Assembly (NCBI RefSeq): GCF_905171765.1
Contig: NC_053393.1
Span: 191,297,921 to 191,361,920 of the forward strand
Source of the DNA: Bufo bufo
Taxonomy: Eukaryota > Chordata > Amphibia > Anura > Bufonidae
Reading direction: 5' to 3'
Length of the DNA: 64,000 nt
Below are positions 43,092-54,539 of the stretch, piece after piece. Within the stretch, counting starts at the first letter, position 1; the number at the start of each line of letters is the position of its first letter. The position numbers and the translations under genes are program-made. The notes under the pieces are model-generated. The model was not told the DNA's origin. It searched no databases and saw only the letters and a list, made by a program, of their open reading frames with translations.

Positions 43092-45280
43092 GCGTCCTGG
43101 TTTTTTCTTTTTTGTTTTATTTTTTTTACCTTCCAGGTGGACCAACCGATCGACTAGCTGCAGCACTGATGTGCATTCTGACAGAAGCATTGCGCTGCTG
43201 TCAGATTACACAAAAGTCGGTGTATGCAGCGCTGCAAGACAAGATTTCTCCTCTGCAGTTAATTATATGTTTGCCGAGGCATATGAGCTGAGGGGGCGGC
43301 GGTGTTCATATGCTTTGGCAAACACTTTGTATATATAAAAAAAATAATAATAAATCCCAGCAATGATTTATTCATTCACATCGATTGATGTGAATGGAGA
43401 AATCGGGTTTGCCAGGGCATACGGGCTAAGTAGGTATGGATGTTGGGCGGAGCTCCTATGTCCTGGCAGACGCCTTTCCCCTCCTTTTTTTTTTTGGCAG
43501 AGATTTTTTCATCCACATTGATCGATGCGAATGAAGAAATCTGTGCCGTTCATTTTTTCTTTCAGCCCAGAGGCTAAACAAAAAAAAAAAAATCTCATTA
43601 CCCGTATGCTCAATATAAGGAGAATAGCTGAAACTCCTAATGCTGGCCATACATGTAATGATAGCTGAGACCCTCAAATGCCAGGGCAGTACAAACACCC
43701 CACAAATGACCCCATTTTGGAAAGAAGACACCCCAAGGTATTTGCTGAGGTGCATATTGAGTCCATGAAAGATTGAAATTTTTGTCCCAAGTTAGCGGAA
43801 AGGGAGACTTTGTGAGAAAAAACAAAAAAAATCAATTTCCGCTAACTTGCGGCAAAAAACATTTTTTTTCTATGAACTCGCCATGCCCCTCATTGAATAC
43901 CTTGGGGTGTCTTCTTTCCAAAATGTGGTCACAATGTGGGGTATTTATACTGCCCTGGCATTTTAGGGGCCCTAAAGCGTGAGAAGAAGTCTGGAATCCA
44001 AATGTCTAAAAATGCCCTCCTAAAAGGAATTTGGGCCCCTTTGCGCATCTAGGCTGCAAAAAAGTGTCACACATGTGGTATCACCGTACTCAGGAGAAGT
44101 TGGGGAAAGTGTTTTGGGGTGTCATTTTACATATACCCATGCTGGGTGAGATAAATATCTTGGTCAAATGCCAACTTTGTATAAAAAAATGGGAAAAGTT
44201 GTCTTTTGCCGAGATATTTCTCTCACCCAGCATGGGTATATGTAAAATGACACCCCAAAACACATTCCCCAACTTCTCCTGAGTACGGTGATACCACATG
44301 TGTGACACTTTTTTGCAGCCTAGATGCGCAAAGGGGCCCAAATTCCTTTTAGGAGGGCATTTTTAGACATTTGGATTCCAGACTTCTTCTCACGCTTTAG
44401 GGCCCCTAAAATGCCAGGGCAGTATAAATACCCCACATTGTGACCCCATTTTGGAAAGAAGACACCCCAAGGTATTCAATGAGGGGCATGGCGAGTTCAT
44501 AGAAAAAAAATGTTTTTTGCCACAAGTTAGCGGAAATTGTTTTTTTTTGTTTTTTCTCACAAAGTCTCCCTTTCCGCTAACTTGGGACAAAAATTTCAAT
44601 CTTTCATGGACTCAATATGCCCCTCAGCAAATACCTTGGGGTGTCTTCTTTCCAAAATGGGGTCATTTGTGGGGTGTTTGTACTGCCCTGGCATTTGAGG
44701 GTCTCCGCTATCATTACATGTATGGCCAGCATTAGGAGTTTCTGCTATTCTCCTTATATTGAGCATACGGGTAATGAGATATATTTTTTTTTGTTTAGCC
44801 TCTGGGCTGAAAGAAAAAATGAACGGCACAGATTTCTTCATTCGCATCGATCAATGTGGATGAAAAAATCTCTGCCAAAAAAAAAAAGGAGGGGAAAGGC
44901 GTCTGCCAGGACATAGGAGCTCCGCCCAACATCCATACCCACTTAGCCCGTATGCCCTGGCAAACCCGATTTATCCATTCACATCAATCGATGTGAATGA
45001 ATAAATCATTGCTGGGATTTATTATTATTTTTTTTATATATACAAAGTGTTTGCCAAAGCATATGAACACCGCCGCCCCCTCAGCTCATATGCCTCGGCA
45101 AACGTATAATTAACTGCAGAGGAGAAATCTTGTCTTGCAGCGCTGCATACACCGACTTTTGTGTAATCTGACAGCAGCGCAATGCTTCTGTCAGAATGCA
45201 CATCAGTGCTGCAGCTAGTCGATCGGTTGGTCCACCTGGAAGGTAAAAAAAATAAAACAAAAAAGAAAAAACCAGGACGC
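43092..45280. repeat. 2.19-kb near-perfect palindrome in piggyBac 3' region
   Basis: GCGTCCTGGTTTTTTCTTTT at 43092 is mirrored by its complement ending at 45280, and matching frames appear on opposite strands across a centre near 44186 (43090 with 45285, 44031 with 44341). Arms are about 1.09 kb with few differences (for example an extra AA run in one poly-A tract and single-base changes near 44230). The centre holds the GAGAAATATCTCGG repeat, itself partly palindromic. Frames in it are repeat artefacts. Confidence 0.93.
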
Positions 45281-46790
45281 CCCAAAACACATTACCCTAC
45301 TTCTTCTGAGTACGGTGATACCAGATGTGTGACACTTTTTTGCAGCCTAGGTGGGTAAATGGGCCCACATTCCAAAGAGCACCTTTCAGATTTCACAGGG
45401 CATTTTTTACACATTTTAATTTCAAACTACTTCTCACGCATTAGGGCCTCTAAAATGACAGGGCAGTATAACTACCCCACAAGTGACCCCATTTTGGAAA
45501 GAAGACACCTCAAGGTATTCCGTGAGGGGCATGGCGAGTTCCTAGAATTTTTTATTTTTTGTCACAAGTTAGCGGAAAAAGATGATTATTTTTTATTTTT
45601 ATTTTTTTTCTTAGAAAGTCTCATATTCTACTAACTTGTGACAAAAAATAAAAACTTCCATTAACTCACTATGCCCATCATGAAATACCTTGGGGTGTCT
45701 TCTTTCCAAAATGGGGTCACTTGTCGGGTAGTTATACTGCCCTGGCATTTTAGGGGCCCTAATGTGTGGGAAGTAGTTTGAAATCAAAATGTGTAAAAAA
45801 TGTCCTGTGAAATTCGAAAAATGCTCTTTGGAATGTGGGCCCCTTTGCCCACCTAGGCTGCAAAAAAGTGTCACACATCTGGTATCGCCGTACTGAGGAG
45901 AAGTTGGGCAATGTGTTTTGGGGTGTAATTTTATATATACCCATGCTGCGTGAGAGAAATATCTCGGTCAAATGCCAACTTTGTATAAATAAATGGGAAA
46001 AGTTGTCTTTTAGAGAGATATTTCTCTCACCCAGCACGGGTATATTTAAAATGACACCTCAAAACACATTGCCCAACTTCTCCTGAGTACGGCAATACCA
46101 GATGTGTGACACTTTTTTGCAGCCTAGGTGGGCAAAGGGGCCCACATTCCAAAGAGCACCTTTCGGATTTCACAGGGCATTTTTTACACATTTTGATTTC
46201 AAACTACTTTTCACGCATTAGGGCCCCTAAAATGCCAGGGCAGTATATCTACCCCACAAGTGACCCCATTTTGGAAAGAACACACCCCAAGGTATTCCGT
46301 GATGGGCATAGCGAGTTCATGGAAGTTTTCTATTTTTTGTCACAAGTTAGCGGAAAATGATGATTATTTTTTATTTTATTTTTTTCTTACAAAGTCTCAT
46401 ATTGCCCAACTTCTCCTCAGTACGGCAATACAAGATGTGTGGCACTTTTTTGCAGCCTAGGTGGGCAAAGGGGCCCACATTCCAAAGAGCACCTTTCGGA
46501 TTTCACAGGGCATTTTTTCCACTTTTTGATTTCAAACTACTTCCCACACATTAGGGCCCCTAAAATGCCAGGGCAGTATAACTACCCCATAAGTGACCCC
46601 ATTTTGGAAATAAGACTCCCCAAGGTATTTTGTGATGGGCATAGTGAGTTCATGGAAGTTTTTATTTTTTGTCACAAGTTAGTGGAATTTGAGACTTTGT
46701 AAGAAAAAAAAGAAAAAATCATCATTTTCCGCTAACTTGTGACAAAAAATAAAAAGTTCTATGAACTCACTATGCCCACCAGAGAATACC
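45281..46790. repeat. Tandem and inverted ~350-bp repeat units
   Basis: Units with TTTTTTGCAGCCTAGGTGGG, GACCCCATTTTGGAAAGAAG and TTTTTGTCACAAGTTAGCGG occur near 45340, 45710 (inverted), 46115, 46450 and 46740 (inverted). A second palindrome is centred near 45990 (45611-46369). The units are related to those in the larger palindrome. Confidence 0.9.
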
Positions 46791-47247
46791 TTAGGGTGTC
46801 TACTTTCCGAAATGGGGTCATTTGTGGGGTTTTTCTACTGTCTGGGCATTGTAGAACCTCAGGAAACATGACAAGTGCTCAGAAATTCAGAGCTGCTTCA
46901 AAAAGCGGAAATTCACATTTTTGTACCATAGTTTGTAAACGCTATAACTTTTACCCAAACCATTTTTTTTTTTTAACCAAACATTTTTTTTTTATCAAAG
47001 ACATGTAGAACAATAAATTTTGAGAAAAATTTATATACAGATGTCGTTTTTTTTTTATGTAAAAATGTCAGGAGCAATGAAATACCACCAAATGAAAGCT
47101 CTATTAGTGAGAAGAAAAGGAGGTAAAATTCATTTGGGTGGTAAGTTGCATGACTGAGCAATAAACGGTGAAAGTAGTGTAGTGCATAAGTGTAAAAAGT
47201 GGTCTGGTCATTAAGGGTCTTTAAGTTAGGGGGGCTGAGGTGGTTAA
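46791..47247. other. piggyBac right-end noncoding sequence
   Basis: Unique-looking AT-rich sequence ending CTGAGGTGGTTAA. A 97-codon minus-strand frame here (46973-47266) crosses the element boundary and has no known motif, so it is not called. Confidence 0.7.
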
Positions 47248-47640
47248 AATAAAAAAAATTTAACAAAAAACTGTGTAGGCTACCTCCTCCTCCACCGCCG
47301 CTTCCACCTACACTGCCACATCCACTGGCTCCTCAACCTCCTACTTCATATGGACCTCGTCCTCCTAGATCAAGATTATAATTTTTTATTTTTACTTATT
47401 TTATGCTATTTAAAGTCATTTCCCTAGCCACTTTTGTTTGCAGAGCACTTGCCATGCTCTTAACCACATTTTTATGTAAATTGACATTTTAACAGCCATT
47501 TTAGTGCTCAAAAGTTCGGGTCCCCATTGACTTCAATGGGGTTCGGGTTCGGTGTCAAGTTCGGGTCCCGAACTCGAACTTTTTTGTGAAGTTCGGCTGA
47601 ACCCGTCGAACCTGAACATCCAGGTGTCCGCTCAACTCTA
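47248..47640. repeat. hAT copy B 3' noncoding end and right terminus
   Basis: Matches 14110-14534 of copy A: the GCTACCTCCTCCTCC block, the GTCCCCATTGACTTCAATGG palindrome, TTCGGG repeats and the final CGCTCAACTCTA. Confidence 0.93.
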
Positions 47641-47971
47641 GTAAACAGTGTCAAAGGCAGAGGACAGGTCAAGGAGAAGGAGAACAGAGTAATGTTTTTT
47701 GGTTTTGGCTGTTAGTAGGTCATTGGTGACTTTGGTTAGGGCAGTCTCAGTTGAGTGGTGGGGTCAGAAGCCAGATTGTAGCCAGTCAAAGATGGAGCAG
47801 GAGAGATGAGAGGACAGTTCAGAATGGATATGTTGCTCAAGTAGCTTTGAGGCATATGGAAGAAGTGATATGGGGCGATAACTGGACATAGAAGATGGGT
47901 CAAGTGAAGGCTTTTTGAGGATGGGTGTAATGGTAAATCAGAGGGGAAGACACCAGAGGTTAGTGATAGGT
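47641..47971 (-). pseudogene. L2 reverse transcriptase, N-terminal part
   Basis: Minus strand from about 47950 to 47641: SYRPISLLPYASKLLE, then [13 protein letters not shown] at the hAT boundary, the first catalytic Asp block of LINE RTs. One stop interrupts it (near 47770). The endonuclease domain is missing because the LINE is 5' truncated. Confidence 0.87.
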
Positions 47972-48370
47972 TGAATGTAATGATACACCTTTCATCTTAC
48001 AAACAATTGCTTTTAATCCATATGCAAATGAGCGGAAAAGTGCACTGAGATTGAAACAGGCCACTTGATGCACCTTTGCTCCTTTTGCTTCCTTTACACC
48101 TCATTCTCAGTGTTGATTGAGTGGGCCAGGTTCCTACATAGTCATCTCACCTGGCTTTGCTAAGAAGGAGAAAGGAGCTAGCAGAGGATTCAGGAGGAAC
48201 AAAGGTATACACGGTAACTTAGGCTCACCTTCAGTGCTATTCACTGCTCATTTGCATATGGATTAAAGGTACTTTTTGTTCAGAAGGAAGCATTGGATCG
48301 TTAAGTGAAAGGTATCATTGCATTCAGATAAACTACCTCTACAAGGCATTGTGCCTGATTTAACAGTGAA
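47972..48370. mobile_element. MITE, right piece
   Basis: Continuation of 32409-32481 after the L2. It contains an inverted pair: AATGATACACCTTTCATC..TTAATCCATATGCAAATGAG (47981-48031) and CTCATTTGCATATGGATTAA..AAAGGTATCATT (48247-48322). It ends near ACAAGGCATTGTGCC (48343-48357), the inverse of the left piece. Confidence 0.72.
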
Positions 48371-51300
48371 TTTCCTTGCAGTGTATTTTCTTAATAGATA
48401 ATCTTTCAGAAGGATGAGATGTTGAGCTCAGGGATGTTTCGTTTTTTTATTTTTATTTTTATTTAATTCTGTAATTTACATGTAGTTTGGAGTCATAAAG
48501 AAATTCTTTGAATCTTATGTCCTCACACTGTTCCAGAATGATTAACAGTGCTTCTTGTATGAGCTGTCAACCACCCTGTGTAGGTGACGGAAGCAGGACT
48601 CCCAGGGGTTCTCTATGAGTCCTAAAAGCATTTAAAGGGGTAATGCAATTTCAAAAGAGAAGTGTTAGTCATAGTTGTTATGAAGTGGATATGGATACAT
48701 TGTGTTACTTGAACAGATTTGGCTTGGGGTTACTTCCAATGGTGTTGTCTAAGCGACCCCCTGCTCTTCACCTTTTAACCCATAAGGATCTGGACTTCAC
48801 TGCAAGGGAGCAACCAGACTGCCACCCATTGGAGTAGTCTCTGTTCAAGTAATGGCTGACCCACTAAGTGATCAGGCAATGTCATTGTCAGGGACATGGC
48901 AAAGTCAGGGCAGGCAGAATTTGAGCAACCTGATAAAAACTCTGAAGTCAGGGAAGGCAGCTGATGGTCACATTGGAGATAAGGCAGGCAGTAAAGGATC
49001 AATTCCGCAAAACAGGCAGAAATTGGTACATAGGCAGACGGACATAGAAAAGCACACCTTTATGGGACAGTAAACTTTTGCTAAGGCACCTTTTCATAGG
49101 GACCACAAAATAGCCAGCCATTTGCTGGGAAAGAATGGGGAGTGTGTGCTGTCCATCTAAGAACCAGAGGTGCTTGAATGTCCTACTGGCAGAGAGAGGT
49201 CTAGCCATCAAGAAGCAGATGCCAGATAGTGTGGAGGGACAGAGATACTCCAACAGCCGTGCCCACTGGGAAGGAGGAGAGAGAGTTCACAGTATGAGGT
49301 GCAGGAAAACATGGGTGCCTAAACAGTTAACCAGAGCGCTGGCGAGAGGTATAACAGTAGCATGATGAAACCTAGTTTTTTTATGTTTGTAAAGCTGACT
49401 TGAGGTACTGTATGTATGTAACATCCCAGAGTATGTCACTAAACTCTCTTCACCCGGCTTCATTATGTTAAGATGTGAATGTGTTAATATCCTATGTAAT
49501 CTGACATTGCATTTGTGTTTAATATGTATATGCTGTAATTCCAAATGTACACCAGCAGGTGGCAGCAATATGTAGTAGAACCAAGCCAGTTACTATACCT
49601 AGACTGGAATAAACCATTCCAGGCTAACTTCCCCCATCTGAGGAGTGAGTGAGTGTGCACCAGCCCCCCTGTTGGGGTAGGCTGTGTGTGAATAGGAGGT
49701 CCCAGAAACAGGGATCCCAACAAAAGATTCAGGCCTAACCTGAGGCCTAAAGCAACCTTCCCAGCCTGAGTTCCTTACTTCAGCTGGATGACAAAGAAAG
49801 CAGCCACCTTCAGAACTACTAGATCTCCAGGAAGAAACCACCATTCCCTGCGAGCAGTCCTGTAAGTACAGATTCCAAATACAAGGAGAAGATAAGTACC
49901 TCCATAGCTAGTCAGGCCCAAACAAAGCAGACCATAGACAGAGCAGAAGACAGATACCTGCCAGATTCTAAAAGGTGTATGTAGCAGATGCAGAATATAT
50001 ATATAGATTCCTGCCACATATTGCCAATACCTGCTGGGACCCAAGACTCATTGCTGTAACGTTGTATGGATCTAGAGCTGCATAAGATAACCTCAAGTAA
50101 AGACAAGTTGGACCCTCTTTTCTGTGTGGAATTCAATCCTTCCTACACTACTCCTATTTACAGCACTCAATTTTATTGCATGTGAGCCAGGATACAGGAG
50201 TCCAGCCGTACTACAGGTAGTAGACACCGTTGAAACAATACAGAGACAATCTCCCCCTCTGGCATTCCTCACCTAGTACGTGTGCTCATACCATCTTAAA
50301 GGGCCCTTTTACAGTACCTGTGCAAGCTGCAACTGGCATCACGAACTTAGTTACACCTAAATCTGACCCACTGCATAGCAGCCCCAATGACCCAGTGTCC
50401 TGCTCATCACATGTATACTACACTAAGCTTCACATCTGCTACCAGTACAATGCAGTATAAACAATTCGATCCAGACTAAGTGCAAAAAATGGCTGGAATA
50501 TTTTGATATATCCTTTCCTAACCATACTGAAAGTTGCAGTCATCTATAGTGTTCAATAAAAGGTATACCCCTAAACTTTTAGACTGTGAGAAAAGAGAAG
50601 GTGATTGTGCTTTAGGTAAAAGAGGTAAATAGGGGAAATGTATCAGTCTGTGTCGGCGTGCTTTAAGCCAAATCTATCCAACATCAAACATTTATCAAAC
50701 ATTGTGACTTTTTTTTCACCTTTTAAAAGAAGTTGAAGTGATATATCTGGCAACCACCCACTTTTCTACCCACTGAGTGGTGTAAAAATGCAAAAAGATA
50801 CACATTTCTGTAGACTTTAGCCCTAAAAGTAGCCAAGCCAGAATTCAGGAGTACAGGGCCTCATAAATTCCTCCCATATGTTTGTATAACCTTAAAAACT
50901 ATTATTTAAGGATATAAAAATCACATTCCATTCAAATGCTATTGACTCCATGAAAAGGTGGATAAGCTAACCTATCTGCAAATACAGCTATATTTGGAAA
51001 CTATCGAGTGGAGGTCTGTCAGAGGCCAAGGTCACCCTGCTATCCTACAATCCATTAAACATGGATGATAGAGCAAAACAAGTAGTATGCACTTCTGTCC
51101 CAAGATAATGGGACATAAACAAAAAAGGCAACAGCATATCCGTATCTGTACATATGTAGCTTACATACAGGTGCAAAAATGGAAGCAACTTCTTGTACAA
51201 AACCGTACACAAACCTGATACTCAAAAATATTTTTACATACATTTTACTGAAAGATTAATTTTGCATATTTAATTACTTATAGTGGAAAAGAAACATACA

Positions 51301-51704
51301 GTAGCTAATAAGAGAAGCCAAAACATTACCCATTCATTGAAACTACACAAGTACATAGGATGTCATTGTATAACCTGTTAGATTGTTCTAAGATTAAAAA
51401 TTAATTCCAGGTGGCATAAAATGGCAAGCAAGCTGTGCCAACAGCAGCTACAGAATAACTGTGAATTAAATGAGGATCATTTGGTATAACTCGGCATGCA
51501 TTTCAGGTTCTTTTCAAAACATATGTTTTTTTTCAGCAATGTGTGAGCATATGGAAAATAGTGTAATACACAATTAACAATAATCCACCCTACTGAAATA
51601 AAAATGTGCATTACCGACCAGTGTTATGATAGAATATGTAAGTGCAGTACATTAGGACATTGAATATTAAGTATTAAATAAGAACTTCGGAACACATAGT
51701 CTTT
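48371..51704. other. Mostly unexplained intergenic sequence; possible LTR near 49418
   Basis: No coding frame with family motifs. TGTAACATCCC at 49418, an AATAAA at 49609 and a possible end near 50162 could mark a plus-strand LTR, but no target duplication supports it. A TTTAAAGGGGTAATGCAATTTC motif near 48633 resembles a MITE end. The rest may be single-copy DNA. Confidence 0.4.
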
Positions 51705-52065
51705 GGCCCAGATTCAGGTAGATTTGCCCATTACTTACACCTGAGCCGCTCAGCTGAATTTCTCTGCGCTGGAGCAATTTTGCCAAATTGCCACCTGATT
51801 CAGGAATCGTTTGTTCATTTAATTTGCTCCTGTTTAAGGCAAAGCTGAGGGCGCAAGGCCGTGCAAGTCAAAGTGGGTGTGCCCCTATGTAAATGAGGAA
51901 TTTTCGGCTCAGCAGAGGTTTGCTAGCATAATTTCAGGGCAAATCCTGCTCAGCTGCTTGCACTGAGCAAATAAATAGGAGCAGACTTGCGCAGGTTCTT
52001 TGCTGAATTTCATCCTGCTTTTTCCTACCCCCCCTGAGCAAGGAAATTCAGCCCTTTTGCAAGAC

Positions 52066-53527
52066 ATGGCACCTCCCAAAGGGACCAAAAAAAGGAAGCC
52101 CAACTTTGTGGCTGCAGAGATGGACATCCTGATTGCTGCACTCCAGCAGCATAAGGAAGTCCTATATGGTGCCCAGCGGGCAAACACCACCATTGCCCAA
52201 AGGAGGGCTATATATGAAGCCATTGCCCTGGACATCAATGCCCTGGGTAATGAAGTGCGTACCTGGGATGACATCCAGAAGAAATTAAATGATATGAGGC
52301 GCAGGGTCCGTGAAAAACTGGCTCTTATCAGGAAGCATACCGGTGGCACGGGAGGTGGTCCGCGATGTATTATCCGGCTCAATCAGGAGGAGCAGCTTAT
52401 TGCACAAACGTTCGTGCAGGAGCAGGTGGAGGGACTTGAAGGGTACGACTCCACTGTTGGGAACTTGGGGACTGGTAAGTTATTTTTCTTTCATATCTGC
52501 TGTGCATCATGGGAGGGGGTACAAGTGAACATATGAGAAGTGTGTTGCACCAGCAAAATATGTCGTTTTGGTGTCATCCACAGGTGGTGATGAGGAAGAA
52601 GAAGCTGGGCCGTCTTCGGCTGCGGCTCGACCCAGCCCATCCAGACCAGAGCCAGGGGTCCAGTCAGGCCCCATGGACATTCTGGCTATGCTGGTCCAGG
52701 AGGAGATCATACCGGGGCCAAGTATGGAGGAGCAAGTGGTATTGGAGGAGGATTCCTTTTTCCTCATCCAGGAGGACTCTGGCTCCCTCCAGGAGGATAC
52801 CACCATCCCTGTGCAACCCACCACCCCCCCGCCCAGCACGTCATCCCCCTCCAGGGCAAGCCCCTCCAGGGCAAGCCCCTCCCTTGTGGACCCCTCCCCT
52901 TCTCCCTCTGTCCGTGGCCGAGCCTCTCCTCCCAGGAAGGCTCTGTCCAAAACGAGGCATATATCCTCCAGCCTCCGTGACGGTCTTCTGGAGGAGCAGG
53001 CCCTGCAGACCCGCCATATAGGGGCCATGGTGGGAGAGGTGCGTCGTCTGGCGGACAGCATGGCATCCACCTCCACCTCTATGCAGCATGCCCTCACCCT
53101 GCATGAGGACCGGGACAAACATGTGGCACAGAGCCTGGGGGAAATTAGTGGCAACTCTAAGGCCATAGTCACCTGCTTGGTGGCTCTGGAGACCACACCA
53201 GCTTTGTTAAGCAGGATGACAGCTGCGGTGCAGGCCAACACCGCTGCAGTGCAGGAGGAGGCGAGAGTTACCCGCCGGCATCAGCGGGATACCACCACCC
53301 GCCAAATGCGGATGTTGGCCCAGACCAACACCATCCTTGCCCGCCTGGCCAACGCCATGGAGGGCAAGCAGCCACCACCTGCAAGGAGTGTGGAAGTAGG
53401 GGTTAATGCTCCTCCCCCCCCTCCTCCCCCCACCCCTCCATCCCCACCCCATGCCTCCTCCGCACCACGGAGATTGAGGAGCCAGAGCCGGGGCACCCTT
53501 GGCCCAAAGAAAAAAACAAAAAAATAA
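52066..53527 (+). CDS. Harbinger Myb/SANT-like DNA-binding protein, two exons
   Basis: Exon 1 is 52066-52474, followed by donor GTAAGT (52475). The acceptor CACAG ends at 52583 and exon 2 is 52584-53527 with TAA at the end; the join completes a Gly codon and gives 450 residues without lesions. Residues ~10-95 form a Myb/SANT-like domain (NFVAAEMDILIAAL, TWDDIQKKLNDMRRRVREKL). Exon 2 is acidic, then Ser/Pro-rich with SRASPSRASPS repeats, then helical (HALTLHEDRDKHVAQSL), a proline run, and a basic tail (PKKKTKK) likely to be a nuclear signal. In Harbinger systems this partner brings the transposase into the nucleus and binds the termini. It is the only apparently intact protein-coding gene in the window. 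The 108-bp intron is short but has good sites. Function in this copy is inferred. Confidence 0.85.
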
Positions 53528-53930
53528 TTTTATGTCTACATTTTTTTGCTCAACACAATATGATTTTTTTTATTATTTTTCTATATGCTCAGGGTATGAG
53601 ATTATTTTTTTTTTATATGCTCAGGATATGAGTTTTTATATTTATTTGTAGTCCCTACACACGGTGAGGAGTGTATACTACAGTGTGACTGGTGTGTGAA
53701 TGGGGGGGGGGGGTGGCACTCCTGCTGGAAAAGGGGTGTCACCCTCTGCCATGTGAAAGGTGTATGAATGGACAGCAACATAATTGGAGCCTTGACGCGG
53801 CGTTGCTGCTCCCTAATACCATGGGGTATTGTTGGGTCTAATCCAATTGGGGGTGCATGTGTCGGGTGTGTGCTAGGGACTACAGTGGTGTACATACATG
53901 CATTATACTTGTGACAAGATCAGGGTGTGT

Positions 53931-54230
53931 TTAATGTGCAAAGAGACGTTCCACAAGACCATTCCGGATTGCTCTTCCCTCAGAAGATCCGGTAGTGTTT
54001 CTTGGGGGGGGGGGGTTGCGTGGTTCGGGGGTAAGGTCATTGCGTAGCTCAATGTGCATGCCCCTTCTTTGAGCTAAATTGTGGAGAATACTACATGCCC
54101 CTACGATTTGGCATACAAAGTTGGGTGAATACAATAGGGTCCCCCCTGATTTATCCAGACATCTGAATCGAGAGGGAATTCCATGAAGGCGCAACTTACA
54201 CCCCGCGCAAAATTGCACGAAAATTGCGCA
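53931..54230 (-). pseudogene. Harbinger transposase, C-terminal remnant
   Basis: The minus-strand frame contains FRCLDKSGGTLLYSPNFVCQ and IVGACSILHNLAQRRG, matching the last helical block of HARBI1/DDE_Tnp_4 transposases (about 80 residues, ending TAA near 53931). The residues before it come from the terminal repeat, so the whole catalytic domain has been deleted. The stop is natural, and the C-terminal piece itself is uninterrupted. Confidence 0.85.
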
Positions 54231-54380
54231 GGAACAGCTAGGCTGCGTGCGCGGGAAAATGGCCGCATTTCAGGCTTAACTGGTTTACAGAATCAGCCGC
54301 AAATTTGCATAGGAGCAAATCAGTACTTGCGCGGCGCAAATCACACTTGTTCCCGCGCAAGTGCTTCTTGAATCTGGGCC

Positions 54381-54539
54381 TTTATTTTTGCTCCATTAAG
54401 TCAAACTGTCGATTTTCTTTCAAAATAAAAGCCATGAATACCATCTTGTAATTTGTTAGATTTGTTAGATTCATATTTATTGTAATAGGTAGAAATGTGT
54501 CCAGACTTACCTTTACTTAAATTTAGTTCCAGGGATTAT
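54381..54539. other. Short spacer
   Basis: AT-rich spacer between the Harbinger element and the LINE, with no feature seen. Confidence 0.5.

Larger units (their letters stand above)
38526..47247 (+). mobile_element. piggyBac transposon in hAT copy B
   Basis: TTAA lies at both boundaries (38526-38529 and 47244-47247), and removal rejoins hAT sequence exactly as in copy A (14090-14130). The inward ends read CCGCCGCCGG on the left and, complemented, CCACCTCAGCCCCCC on the right, so terminal similarity is limited to a few bases. A piggyBac transposase lies on the plus strand, broken by a MITE. The 4.4-kb 3' region is almost entirely inverted and tandem repeats. Confidence 0.88.
33801..47640 (+). 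mobile_element. hAT transposon, family 1, copy B (contains piggyBac)
   Basis: Ends TGGGGTTGAGCG (33801) and CGCTCAACTCTA (to 47640). The 8-bp duplication is GTCAACAG (33793-33800) versus GTAAACAG (47641-47648), 7 of 8 matching, and the L2 frame is restored by removal. The element itself is about 5.1 kb after removing the piggyBac. It lacks the transposase start region and about 1.1 kb between the two copies of the 3' coding end. Confidence 0.92.
32482..47971 (-). mobile_element. L2 LINE, 5' truncated, split by hAT copy B
   Basis: The minus-strand LINE has its 3' end at 32482, with the (ATT)n tail and the L2-type 3' noncoding sequence (GGGCAGGGCCCTCTCT, TACAGCGCT). Its coding remnants are at 33193-33800 and, past hAT copy B, at 47649-47971. 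TGAAT flanks both ends (32477-32481 and 47972-47976), and removing it restores the MITE. About 1.65 kb of the element itself remains. Confidence 0.86.
51705..54380. mobile_element. Harbinger transposon with Myb-like gene, transposase deleted
   Basis: Ends GGCCCAGATTCAGG (51705) and TTGAATCTGGGCC (to 54380) are inverted repeats, flanked by TTT on both sides (51702-51704 and 54381-54383), close to the usual 3-bp Harbinger duplication. The plus strand has an intact two-exon Myb/SANT-like gene, and the minus strand has only the C-terminal end of the transposase. Autonomous Harbinger elements need both proteins, so this is a deletion derivative. Confidence 0.87.

Noticed and set aside
44031..44341. 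Repeated ~83-residue frames on both strands (MGPFAHLGCKK...) at 44031, 44090, 45835 and others
   Set aside because: They are the same noncoding repeat unit read in different copies of the palindrome and array; no start context, no known motif.
49418..50162. Solo LTR
   Set aside because: TGTAAC start and AATAAA are suggestive, but no matching target duplication or promoter arrangement was found; noted only as a possibility.
52507..53241. 244-codon minus-strand frame opposite the Myb-like exon
   Set aside because: A shadow of the GC-rich exon 2 on the other strand, with no motif.
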